Shown piece after piece: positions 17,035-24,706 of a DNA stretch of 47,810 nucleotides (the first letter of the stretch is position 1; every line of letters starts with the position of its first letter). The notes beneath the pieces are model-generated. The model did not search any database. It saw only the letters and a program-made list of their open reading frames with translations, and had not been told where the DNA came from. The stretch is from JAWXCF01 sp034440515 (GTDB lineage: Bacteria; Bacteroidota; Bacteroidia; CAILMK01): contig JAWXCF010000111.1 in assembly GCA_034440515.1 (NCBI GenBank), forward strand, positions 1 to 47,810, given 5' to 3'. The position numbers and the translations under genes are program-made.

Positions 17035-17202
17035 CTATTTCAGCAGTAATGTCCGCCGAAAGGGTTTAAATGGTGAAATATCAAAGGTGTCTTGACTGTA
17101 GATGAGTTTGTCATTCTGTTAATTGGTAATATCTAATTGCACGTTAAGGATTTGTTCTGAGTACCCGCTACATAATAGAAACTTTTGCTTAATAGCATTT
17201 AA
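17035..17202 (-). pseudogene. Possible gene remnant with in-frame stop
   Basis: The minus strand reads as protein over about 55 codons interrupted only by TAA at 17121-17119. It begins IKQKFLLCSGYSEQILNVQL and ends DTFDISPFKPFRRTLLLK. No start codon suits it. It may be a decayed gene end or a chance open stretch. Confidence 0.2.
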
Positions 17203-17204
17203 TT

Positions 17205-17230
17205 AATAAACAGTAGTAAGGCTGTTTATT
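17205..17230. other. Perfect 9-bp hairpin
   Basis: AATAAACAG and CTGTTTATT are exact inverted arms around an 8-base loop. No T tract follows on either side, so it is not an obvious terminator. Confidence 0.35.
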
Positions 17231-17341
17231 GAATATATTTTGTCTAATAAATTGAGCCTTTCGTACTGTAAATATGGTAGTTAGTGTAATAAATGGAAAT
17301 TTTATGTTAAGTTATTATTAATAAAAATAAAGGACTGCGTA

Positions 17342-17354
17342 TATTTCCGAAATA
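17342..17354. repeat. Interrupted palindrome, copy 2 of 2
   Basis: TATTTCCGAAATA is identical to 571-583. Here the arms extend to 7 bp (17341-17355). It ends 13 bases before ATG 17368, a position where a bound protein would block transcription or translation of the receiver gene. Confidence 0.4.
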
Positions 17355-17367
17355 TTTATGATTGGTA

Positions 17368-17859
17368 ATGTACCAAACAAACGTGACACCTGAAAGTATA
17401 GAAAAAAATATAATGTTTCTGTCCTCTAATAAGGAGTACATTTCGTGCTTTAATGAAAGATTAGATAATAATTTTCCTAAAGTTAGAATTCACGTATTTA
17501 CTGATGGCGAAGATGGTATAAGATGGCTTAGAAAGCGCTTTAAGTATAGAAATGAAAGTAAATCGGAAACCAAAGATTTCCCAGATCTTATAGTACTTGA
17601 TATGAAATTAAATACTATGGATGGTTATGATTTTATAGCAGCATACAATTCCTATTTCAATTTATCTAAATATTATATTCCTTTGTATATTGTCATAAAA
17701 TCAGAGAACGAACAAATAGTTGCAGTTGAGCGAATTTATGCAGGATTTAAAGGCTTTTTGTATTGTCCATTTGATATTAAAAATGTGCAAAACGCACTGA
17801 ATCAAAAGCCAATTATTATAAACCCAGAACCTAAGCAAAGAGGATTTAAGTTGTGGTAA
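17368..17859 (+). CDS. Degenerate response-regulator receiver protein
   Basis: This 163-residue single-domain protein has the fold pattern of a CheY-like receiver. The phospho-acceptor position is kept (Asp78 in DLIVLDMKLNTMDGYDFI). The acidic pair normally found in the first loop is replaced (FLSSNKEY, with Ser20 and Asn21), the Thr/Ser switch strand reads LYIVIKSEN, and the conserved Lys-Pro near the end is Cys-Pro (FLYCPFD). Phosphorylation is therefore doubtful. A loop insertion lies at about 58-71 (KYRNESKSETKDFP). There is no output domain. ATG 17368 is chosen over TTG 17362. The neighbouring LytS/LytTR pair starts 124 bases downstream on the same strand, but a link is only positional. 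Confidence 0.7.
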   Translation: MYQTNVTPESIEKNIMFLSSNKEYISCFNERLDNNFPKVRIHVFTDGEDGIRWLRKRFKYRNESKSETKDFPDLIVLDMKLNTMDGYDFIAAYNSYFNLSKYYIPLYIVIKSENEQIVAVERIYAGFKGFLYCPFDIKNVQNALNQKPIIINPEPKQRGFKLW

Positions 17860-17983
17860 TTAAAGAGTGTATTAAACATTCGAAATCCGATAATTAACTA
17901 TTTAAGCCAGTAACAGTTCATCTCGGTATTGCAAATTTTTCTGTGACTTTGCCATAGCTTAAATTAGCCGTTCAGAATTAGAA

Positions 17984-19066
17984 ATGAGAAATCTACATAG
18001 ATTTTGCCCAAATAAATATACTCGCCCTGCTACTATGTTGCAGTGGGGAATGAAGCATATAGACTGGATATTCATTCTGTTTTCAACCATTCTAGCCAAT
18101 ATTGTCAGGCTTGCCTTCATTCAAAGCTATTTAGCCGATACCAAATTTACACTAGGCCAACATATTATTGCAGCATCGTTTACACTATTTGTAAGCATTT
18201 TTTTTTGGTTTACTCTTAAGGCTATAAATACAATACTAAATAAAGTATATCCCTACAGCAGAAACATATTTGGTCGTATGCTGCTGCAAATGTTTGTTGG
18301 CATATCTATACTCCTTCTCTTTAGATTTACAATGTATATAACCTTTGAGAGTGGAGAGCGAAGAAATTCGATGCCATTTGTAGATATACTTAGTTTTATA
18401 GTGAATATACTAATGGTAATAGCTGTTAATCTTGGGTATTTTGGAGCCTATTTCTTTGAGCAGTTTCAGCACGCTCAGTTTAATTCTGAAAAACTACTCC
18501 GTGAGCAAAGTGAGGTAAAGTTCAATAATCTAAAAAATCAATTGAATCCCCATTTCTTATTTAATAGTTTAACATCTTTAAACAGTTTGATAGATATAGA
18601 TCAAAAACTCGCTCAAAAGTTTCTACAACAATTAAGTAAGGTATATAGGTACGTACTTAGCAATAAAGAAAATGTGGTGGTAAGTTTAGAAACAGAGAGT
18701 GAATTCATAAGCAACTACATTAGCCTGTTAGAAACTAGATTTTCTCAAATGTTTCAGGTTTTATGCTGTATTAGAGATGAAGATAGAGACAAGGGAATAA
18801 TACCAGTTACCCTACAAATATTAATTGAAAATGCTGTAAAACATAACTTAATGAGCGAAGCTTACCCACTTATAGTTAAGATATATACTGATGGTAAGTA
18901 CTGCATAGTAGAAAATAATGTACAACGTAAAAAAATAGTAGAAACCAGTAACAAGATAGGTCTCAACAATATGGTTGCCCTATATAGTTATATGACAGAA
19001 TTACCTGTTGACATTCAAGAAATATCAGATACATTCAGAGTAAAAGTCCCATTAATTGAAATATAA
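17984..19066 (+). CDS. LytS-family membrane sensor histidine kinase
   Basis: This 360-residue kinase of the His_kinase/LytS type has four predicted transmembrane helices (about 26-48, 59-80, 96-118, 133-155), a short linker coil (165-185) and the phospho-acceptor His190 in LKNQLNPHFLFNSLTSLNSL. The ATP-binding lid region keeps the Asn of ILIENAVKHN. The usual glycine-rich GTGIGL is reduced to NKIGLNNM, which is common in this family. The start may be ATG 17984, or an internal Met at residues 18 or 23 close to the first helix. Its TAA overlaps the ATG of the LytTR regulator by one base (TAATG), a coupled operon. The stimulus is unknown. Confidence 0.9.
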   Translation: MRNLHRFCPNKYTRPATMLQWGMKHIDWIFILFSTILANIVRLAFIQSYLADTKFTLGQHIIAASFTLFVSIFFWFTLKAINTILNKVYPYSRNIFGRMLLQMFVGISILLLFRFTMYITFESGERRNSMPFVDILSFIVNILMVIAVNLGYFGAYFFEQFQHAQFNSEKLLREQSEVKFNNLKNQLNPHFLFNSLTSLNSLIDIDQKLAQKFLQQLSKVYRYVLSNKENVVVSLETESEFISNYISLLETRFSQMFQVLCCIRDEDRDKGIIPVTLQILIENAVKHNLMSEAYPLIVKIYTDGKYCIVENNVQRKKIVETSNKIGLNNMVALYSYMTELPVDIQEISDTFRVKVPLIEI

Positions 19067-19836
19067 TGAAAGCAATAATAGTAGAAGACGAAGCATTAAT
19101 AGCAAAAGGATTACATCAACTAATAAAAACTAATGCACCAGATATAGAAATAGTAGAAGTACTAGACAGTATTGGCAAGGCAAAAGAATACTTAAAGACT
19201 AATGGTCAACCAGATTTAATGTTTTTAGACATTCAGCTGAGTGACGGCGTCAGCTTTGATTTGTTTGATGAATTTGAAATAAGTTGCCCTGTCATATTTA
19301 CTACAGCATATGATGAATATGCTATTCGTGCATTTGAAGTAAATAGTATTGGATATCTACTTAAACCAGTTGATGCTGAGGAGTTAAACAAAACCCTAGC
19401 TAAACTTAGAAAAATAAATGAAGTGCCGGATATGTACGTGCAACAGCTACAGAATATGTTAAATACTGTAAAAAATCCAAACTCTGAATCTGAAAGCTTT
19501 AAGGAGAGATTTATGGTGCACGAAGGCAAGAGCTTAGTCCCTGTCCATATTTCCAATGTTGCCTGCTTCACCAAATCGGAGCTAATATTCCTGATAACTA
19601 GAGAGGGAAAACAACATTTAGTAGATTACGATGCACTTGATGCTTTAGAGAATTTATTAAATCCTGATACATTTTTCCGAGCTAACAGGCAATATATAGT
19701 ACATATTGATTCAGTTGGAGTTATTAAGCCGCACTTTAGCGGAAAACTGCAAGTACAATTAAAAACACCCAATCCAATTACACTCGAAATAAGCAGAGAG
19801 AAAGCCAGCCAATTCAAGGCTTGGTTAACTGCGTAA
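19066..19836 (+). CDS. LytTR-family response regulator
   Basis: This 256-residue partner of the preceding kinase has a receiver domain (1-120) with VEDE at 6-9, Asp55 in LMFLDIQLSDG, the TTAYDEYAIRAFEVNSIGYL stretch and LLKPV carrying the conserved Lys. The C-terminal LytTR DNA-binding domain (about 150-254) has FTKSELIFL and the FFRANRQYIVHIDSV signature. Such regulators bind pairs of short direct repeats upstream of targets, and no target is identifiable here. A perfect 7-bp hairpin follows the gene. Confidence 0.94.
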   Translation: MKAIIVEDEALIAKGLHQLIKTNAPDIEIVEVLDSIGKAKEYLKTNGQPDLMFLDIQLSDGVSFDLFDEFEISCPVIFTTAYDEYAIRAFEVNSIGYLLKPVDAEELNKTLAKLRKINEVPDMYVQQLQNMLNTVKNPNSESESFKERFMVHEGKSLVPVHISNVACFTKSELIFLITREGKQHLVDYDALDALENLLNPDTFFRANRQYIVHIDSVGVIKPHFSGKLQVQLKTPNPITLEISREKASQFKAWLTA

Positions 19837-19868
19837 TTTCGATGCAGAATATTAATTAGTTTTGTGCT

Positions 19869-19885
19869 ATTGCAATATTTGCAAT
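19869..19885. other. Perfect 7-bp hairpin downstream of the LytTR gene
   Basis: ATTGCAA and TTGCAAT are exact arms around TAT. There is no T tail, so it may be an operator for the acetyltransferase gene 39 bases downstream rather than a terminator. Confidence 0.3.
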
Positions 19886-19923
19886 CAAATAAAGGACACA
19901 TCACGAATTAAACTTATTCATCT

Positions 19924-20439
19924 ATGTTACACCTTACAGAGGTCAGACCAGCTCGGGCTGAAGATCTGGAAGATATAATTCATTTGTACATACTGTGTAG
20001 AAATGATTTACTAGGTAAAAAGATTTACCAATGGGATGAACATTACCCAAGTAGAGAACTAATTAATGAAGATTTTCGACTGGGCATACTTCACGTATTG
20101 GTGTTCAAGAAAGAAGTGCTCGGAGTTATGGGGCTAACAGAAGAGAAAGAAGATGAGTATGATGAGATGACTTGGCACAATAAGTCTGCGAAAGCAATTT
20201 ATATGCATCGTTTAGCTATTCACCCCAGATATCAAGGTAAAGGATATGGTTTGAAAATGCTAAAATATGCTGAAGTCTTTAGCATTAACGAAGGATATCA
20301 GGCAATGCGGTTAAGTACCTACATTACCAATATACCAGCACTTGAATTTTACAAGAAGCAAAAATATATGGAGGTTGGTTCGTTCTTATATGCACCTTGG
20401 GAAGAGCCATTCGTTTGCTTTGAAAAAATTTTTGAATAA
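19924..20439 (+). CDS. GNAT family N-acetyltransferase
   Basis: This 171-residue protein has the GNAT acetyl-CoA-binding motif A, IYMHRLAIHPRYQGKGYGLK (about residues 92-111), with the Q/R-x-x-G-x-G/A core. The N-terminal VRPARAEDLEDI is a typical GNAT beginning and the C-terminal YITNIPALEFYKKQ is motif B. The acceptor substrate cannot be predicted. The gene stands between the LytTR regulator (87 bases upstream) and citrate synthase (149 bases downstream), without a clear promoter of the TAnnTTTG type. Confidence 0.85.
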   Translation: MLHLTEVRPARAEDLEDIIHLYILCRNDLLGKKIYQWDEHYPSRELINEDFRLGILHVLVFKKEVLGVMGLTEEKEDEYDEMTWHNKSAKAIYMHRLAIHPRYQGKGYGLKMLKYAEVFSINEGYQAMRLSTYITNIPALEFYKKQKYMEVGSFLYAPWEEPFVCFEKIFE

Positions 20440-20588
20440 TTAATGTCATTTTAATAACAATTGCGTGTAGCTGCAGGGTATTTTGAAGCAATTATAATTA
20501 ACTTGCGCCTTTATTCTAAAACTGTCAAATTGACTTGAAAATCAATTTGATAATTAGTCAAATAACTATTAAACTGCTGATAAATAAT

Positions 20589-21917
20589 ATGAATAACGAT
20601 ATACTCAAAGAAAGATTTGCTGTAAAAGCAGTAGAAATTAAAGAACAATATAATGCGTTAAAAAATGATCATAGCGAATTTGTTGTTGGAGAATATAATG
20701 TAGGTCAAATCATTGGTGGAATGCGTGGTATGACAGGGCTATTATATGAAACCAGTATATTAGATGCCGAGGAGGGAATCAGATTTAGAGGCTATAGTAT
20801 TCCACAACTAAGAGATTTATTACCTAAGTGGGGTGGGGGAAGCGAACCATTACCAGAGGGTATTTTCTACCTAATGCTTTTTAATGAAATTCCAACTGAA
20901 AACGATGTTAAATTAGTTACTGAGCAGTGGACACTAAGGGCAGACGTACCGCAACACGTACTTGATACTTTAGACAGTCTACCTGCTGGTACCCACCCAA
21001 TGACTCAGTTTACAATTGGGGTTATGGCTTTGCAGAACTACAGTAAGTTTGCAGCAGCATATAGGGACGGTGTAAATAAAAATAGCTATTGGGAATTTAT
21101 GTACGAAGACGTAATGGACCTAATAGCTAAACTACCAAGAATTGCAGCCTACATATATCGCAGAACGTATAAGAATAGTGAGCACATTGCTCCAAATGAT
21201 AATTTAGACTGGGCAGGAAACTTTGCCCATATGTTAGGCTTTAGTAGTGACGAATTCTGTGACCTAATGCGTTTATATCAGACCATACACGTTGACCACG
21301 AGGGTGGAAATGTATCAGCACACACTACCAAGCTGGTAGGTTCTGCTTTAAGTGATGCTTACCTAAGTTTTGCTGCCGCGCTTAATGGTCTAGCAGGTCC
21401 TTTACACGGATTAGCTAATCAAGAGGTAATCAGATGGATATTAGATATGAAAGAGGAAATGGGCGATAAGTTTACGGATCGCGATGCCATTGCTGATTAT
21501 ATTCATAAAACTTTACAAGAGGGCAGGGTAGTACCTGGGTATGGACACGCAGTATTGCGTCAGACAGACCCAAGATTTATAGCACAAAGAGAGTTTGCAC
21601 AAAGACACAATATAAATGATCAGGTAATTCAGGCTGTAAATGCAATATTTGAAATTGCCCCTGCTATATTAAGTGAGACAGGTAAAATTAAAAACCCTTG
21701 GCCAAATGTTGACGCACATAGTGGTGCATTATTGGTATATTATGGATTAATTGAGTACGATTTTTACACAGTTCTATTTGGTGTAAGTCGTTCATTAGGT
21801 GTATTAGCATCACTTATATTAGACCGTTACTTAGGCTTACCATTAGAGCGTCCTAAAAGCGTAACTATCGATTCGTTATTAGCTGAGATAAATAGCAAGG
21901 CTAGAGTAACTAATTAG
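20589..21917 (+). CDS. Citrate synthase, eukaryotic (mitochondrial) type
   Basis: This enzyme condenses oxaloacetate and acetyl-CoA to citrate, the first step of the TCA cycle. The 442-residue product from ATG 20589 resembles the mitochondrial-type enzymes used by many Bacteroidota rather than the hexameric GltA of enterobacteria. Signs are TGLLYETSILDAEEGIRFRG, the long HPMTQFTIGVMALQ region and the length. The three catalytic residues are visible: His in GPLHGLANQE, His in GYGHAVLRQTDPR and Asp in VDAHSGALL. An in-frame TTG at 20535 would add 18 residues and is not preferred. A strong terminator follows. Confidence 0.93.
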   Translation: MNNDILKERFAVKAVEIKEQYNALKNDHSEFVVGEYNVGQIIGGMRGMTGLLYETSILDAEEGIRFRGYSIPQLRDLLPKWGGGSEPLPEGIFYLMLFNEIPTENDVKLVTEQWTLRADVPQHVLDTLDSLPAGTHPMTQFTIGVMALQNYSKFAAAYRDGVNKNSYWEFMYEDVMDLIAKLPRIAAYIYRRTYKNSEHIAPNDNLDWAGNFAHMLGFSSDEFCDLMRLYQTIHVDHEGGNVSAHTTKLVGSALSDAYLSFAAALNGLAGPLHGLANQEVIRWILDMKEEMGDKFTDRDAIADYIHKTLQEGRVVPGYGHAVLRQTDPRFIAQREFAQRHNINDQVIQAVNAIFEIAPAILSETGKIKNPWPNVDAHSGALLVYYGLIEYDFYTVLFGVSRSLGVLASLILDRYLGLPLERPKSVTIDSLLAEINSKARVTN

Positions 21918-21945
21918 TATAAATTAAATATTACAACTAAATATG

Positions 21946-21978
21946 GCCTGAAATACAGATGTGTTTCAGGCTTTTTTT
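21946..21978 (+). terminator. Intrinsic terminator after citrate synthase
   Basis: An 11-bp stem (arms 21946-21956 and 21961-21971, one wobble) with an AGAT loop is followed by seven T. It separates citrate synthase from the downstream hydrolase gene. Confidence 0.9.
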
Positions 21979-22002
21979 ATAACCATTTGATTTAAGTAGG
22001 AA

Positions 22003-22647
22003 ATGAAATCTATCGTAGTAAAATTCACATTTAATCCGTTTCAAGAAAATACATACCTAGTAGTAGATAATGGCACGAAGGAATGCATAATTATTGATCC
22101 AGGATGTAGTAATCTAATAGAGAGAAATGCTTTAAAAAACTACATTACACAGAATTCATTAAATCCTAAATATGTCTTGAATACACATTGTCATCTAGAT
22201 CACATATACGGTAATGCTTGGGCTTGTAGAGAGTACGGCATTCAGCTGTATGCAAACAGTTTAGAGCAAACTGTACTAAATAACGCAGAATTGTCTGCGA
22301 AAATGTATGATATGCCCATACCCGACCCTTGCACAATTGATTTTTTCTTAGAAGATGGAGGTGTTTTAAAAATAGGTACCTCTTCTTTTAAAATATTCCA
22401 TACACCTGGTCATAGCCCTGGCCACCTTGTTTTTTATAATGAAAGCGACGGATATGTCATTAATGGAGATGTTCTATTTCGAGAAAGTATTGGTCGTTCA
22501 GATTTGCCTGGGGGCAATCACAATCAATTAATAAATAGCATTAGGAAATTTTTATTCACATTGCCTGATAATACTTTGGTATATACTGGGCACGGAATAG
22601 AAACAACAATTGGCTATGAGAAACTAAATAACCCATTTTTAGCTTAA
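22003..22647 (+). CDS. MBL-fold metallohydrolase, glyoxalase II-like
   Basis: This 214-residue metallo-beta-lactamase-fold protein has the metal-binding motif HCHLDH (62-67), a further metal His in HTPGHSPGHLVF, the bridging Asp in VINGDVLFRESIGRSDLPGG, and the last His in VYTGHG. The pattern with GRSDLPGG is that of the small bacterial hydroxyacylglutathione-hydrolase-like family. Many members act on thioesters, but the physiological substrate is often unknown. The start ATG is 25 bases after the citrate synthase terminator. Confidence 0.88.
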   Translation: MKSIVVKFTFNPFQENTYLVVDNGTKECIIIDPGCSNLIERNALKNYITQNSLNPKYVLNTHCHLDHIYGNAWACREYGIQLYANSLEQTVLNNAELSAKMYDMPIPDPCTIDFFLEDGGVLKIGTSSFKIFHTPGHSPGHLVFYNESDGYVINGDVLFRESIGRSDLPGGNHNQLINSIRKFLFTLPDNTLVYTGHGIETTIGYEKLNNPFLA

Positions 22648-22656
22648 TAGAGTAAT

Positions 22657-22815
22657 ATGTATCAAATACTATCCTACTTCATTATTTCTGCTCTACTACT
22701 TTGGGCAGTGTATGTTATAGTCAGACTATTTGTCGGCAAAAGAAGTAAAGATTCCCACGGAGATTGTGATTCTTGTTCTCCTATTAAGGATAAGGCAAAT
22801 ACCCTTAGCCGGTAA
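22657..22815 (+). CDS. Small Cys-containing single-pass membrane protein
   Basis: This 52-residue frame starts 9 bases after the preceding stop. An N-terminal hydrophobic helix (about 4-26, LSYFIISALLLWAVYVIVRL) is followed by a basic patch (GKRSK) and a C-x-x-C pair (DCDSCSP). This matches the layout of the FeoB-associated Cys-rich membrane proteins annotated widely in Bacteroidota, although no feoB is nearby. It is tightly placed after the MBL gene, which suggests cotranscription. Its last 11 bases overlap the convergent end of ispF. The metal-binding idea is an inference from the two Cys. Confidence 0.65.
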   Translation: MYQILSYFIISALLLWAVYVIVRLFVGKRSKDSHGDCDSCSPIKDKANTLSR

Positions 22816-23296
22816 CTGTATATACTAGTGCAACGGCGTGTGCGGCAATACCTTCTGATGCTCCAATAGCTCCAAGCTTTTCATTAGTTGTAGCTTTTAT
22901 GCCAATCTGGGAGGTTTCTATACCCATTGTATTAGCGAGTGATGTTTTCATTTCTGCTATGTATGGGTTTATTTTAGGTGTTTCGCTTATTACAGTCATA
23001 TCCACATTTCCTATTTCATATTGTAGTTCTCGAACCATAAGGCAGACTTTGACCAACAGTATTTTACTATCTATACCTTTCAGGCTTTCGTCAGTATTTG
23101 GGAAATGGTGACCAATGTCTTGAAGACCAACAGCACCTAACAATGCATCGCATAGTGCGTGAATTAGAACGTCTGCATCGCTATGTCCCTCAGCCATCAA
23201 AGCACTTGGAATTTGAACGCCACCTATGGTAGCAAAATCTCCAGGGATAAGTCTGTGAATATCAAACCCAAAACCCACTCTAAATGGTGTTCCCAC
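22805..23296 (-). CDS. ispF: 2-C-methyl-D-erythritol 2,4-cyclodiphosphate synthase
   Basis: IspF forms the cyclic diphosphate intermediate of the MEP isoprenoid pathway. The 163-residue protein has the metal ligands Asp12 and His14 (FGFDIHRL) and His46 (ADVLIHALCDALLGA), and the conserved DIGHHFPNTD and KATTNEKLG. It starts with GTG at 23296, two bases after the porV stop, and no ATG suits the N-terminus. The tight spacing places it at the end of the porV transcript. The rest of the MEP pathway is not in the window. Confidence 0.95.
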   Translation of the reverse strand: MGTPFRVGFGFDIHRLIPGDFATIGGVQIPSALMAEGHSDADVLIHALCDALLGAVGLQDIGHHFPNTDESLKGIDSKILLVKVCLMVRELQYEIGNVDMTVISETPKINPYIAEMKTSLANTMGIETSQIGIKATTNEKLGAIGASEGIAAHAVALVYTVTG

Positions 23297-23298
23297 TA

Positions 23299-24567
23299 TT
23301 AATTTTCGGGTAAAGGAGCTGGAGCATTAGGTGGAGTTTTAGCTTTTTTCTCATTATCTAATGCAAAAGAAAGGGTAAACCTCAATGTATTTGCTAATGG
23401 ACTTCTGGTCAATGTCTTAGCGCTGTTAGTGGGTACTATATAGCTTAAGTCAATACCTAATATATTGTATTTAATGCCTATACCAAAAGTAGCGTACTGT
23501 CTATTTCCTTTACTAGGTGCTTCGTAAAAGTAACCACCGCGCACTGCAAATTGCTTATTATACCAATACTCAATACCAAATGATGGGTTAATTTCTCTAA
23601 TTTCTTCACTAAATCCGTTTGGTGCATCAGTGAAACTATTTATAGCTCCTGCCAAAGTGCTTTGGTCAGGACTTTTACCCCTTTCTATGATAGGTCTTCC
23701 TGTAGGATCTCTAAGTAAAAATCCGTTAGAGTCCAATGCATAAATAGGTTGAGATGGAACCAATAGTTTATTAAAATCAAGAGCAAAACCAATTTGGTTA
23801 AACTCGTCAATATCAAGATTTAAATAAGAACCTAATCTCAAGTTAGCTGGAATGAAATCTCTATCTAGATTAGAAGTATAGCTTATTTTACCACCTAAAT
23901 TGCTGATGTTAAAGCCTAGTCCGAGGATCGCATTTTTATCAGTTATTTTTAGAGGTGTTTTATAATAACCAGATATATCACCTGCGCCTGTAAAAGCAGG
24001 TCTCGTAGTTTGATTGCTAGCCGTGGTAGTTCTACCAGCTAGGTTACTATAAATAAATCTACCTACTATTCCAATACTAAATTTAGAAGATAGCTTTTGA
24101 GCATATCCACCATCAAGGGATAATTCGTAAGGACGAACAACCTTCAACTGTTGACCGAAATCATTTGTAAATATGATATCGCCTAGACTGAAATAACGCA
24201 TAGCAAAGCTAAAACCCGACAAATTGTTTATTTTTTGAGCGTAACTTAGGTATGCTAAGTTTATGTCTGGCACCAGCGTGCGTAACCAAGGCGTATAACT
24301 TAAAGCACCCATTTTGTCGTGGTCTAACCAAGCCAATTTAGCTGCATTCCAATGTAGTGAATTGGCATCGGCAGGTGTAGCAACGCCTGCGTCGCCCATT
24401 GCGCCACTGCGACTATCTGGTGTTATGGTTAGAAAAGGTACGGTGGTTGTTATTACTTTACCTTCTTTACCAATTAATTGGTTGCCACCTATTTGGGAAT
24501 AGGCGGTATTCATAGTGAAAACAACAGCGACTGCTGTCATTAGAGTCCATTGACTTTTTACCTGCAT
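23299..24567 (-). CDS. porV: T9SS outer-membrane protein PorV
   Basis: PorV is a FadL-like outer-membrane beta-barrel that collects cargo from the translocon and delivers it to the PorU sortase. The 422-residue product from ATG 24567 has a signal peptide (MQVKSQWTLMTAVAVVFTMN then TAYSQ). It shows the family hallmark TPDSRSGAMGDAGVATPADA followed by WNAAKLAW, repeated beta-strand patterns through the barrel, and a C-terminal strand LRFTLSFALDN. A short Pro-rich tail ends the protein. The TTG at 24588 belongs to a -7 promoter element, so ATG 24567 is the start. It lies downstream of porU and is two bases from ispF. Confidence 0.93.
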   Translation of the reverse strand: MQVKSQWTLMTAVAVVFTMNTAYSQIGGNQLIGKEGKVITTTVPFLTITPDSRSGAMGDAGVATPADANSLHWNAAKLAWLDHDKMGALSYTPWLRTLVPDINLAYLSYAQKINNLSGFSFAMRYFSLGDIIFTNDFGQQLKVVRPYELSLDGGYAQKLSSKFSIGIVGRFIYSNLAGRTTTASNQTTRPAFTGAGDISGYYKTPLKITDKNAILGLGFNISNLGGKISYTSNLDRDFIPANLRLGSYLNLDIDEFNQIGFALDFNKLLVPSQPIYALDSNGFLLRDPTGRPIIERGKSPDQSTLAGAINSFTDAPNGFSEEIREINPSFGIEYWYNKQFAVRGGYFYEAPSKGNRQYATFGIGIKYNILGIDLSYIVPTNSAKTLTRSPLANTLRFTLSFALDNEKKAKTPPNAPAPLPEN

Positions 24568-24585
24568 AGGGTGATAATGATATTG

Positions 24586-24593
24586 CAAAACTA
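24586..24593 (-). promoter_or_regulatory. -7 promoter element for porV-ispF
   Basis: The minus strand reads TAGTTTTG, ending 18 bases before the porV ATG. It suggests that porV and ispF can be transcribed independently of porU, across the 139-base porU-porV gap. Confidence 0.45.
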
Positions 24594-24706
24594 AATAAAT
24601 AAACGCTTACACTATAATAACCTTAATTGTGATAAAGGTTCTATGTGCATTAATGTTGTAGTAGTATATCTATTAAGTTTCTTTTAAGTTTAAGTTTTAA
24701 AAAATA

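Larger units (their letters stand above)
16735..17367. other. Gene-poor spacer with possible remnants
   Basis: No complete gene is seen in these 630 bases. They contain two short protein-like reading frames (16905-17018 plus, 17035-17202 minus), a perfect 9-bp hairpin at 17205-17230 and the second copy of the 13-bp palindrome at 17342-17354. The stretch looks like decayed coding DNA followed by regulatory sequence for the receiver gene. Confidence 0.5.
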
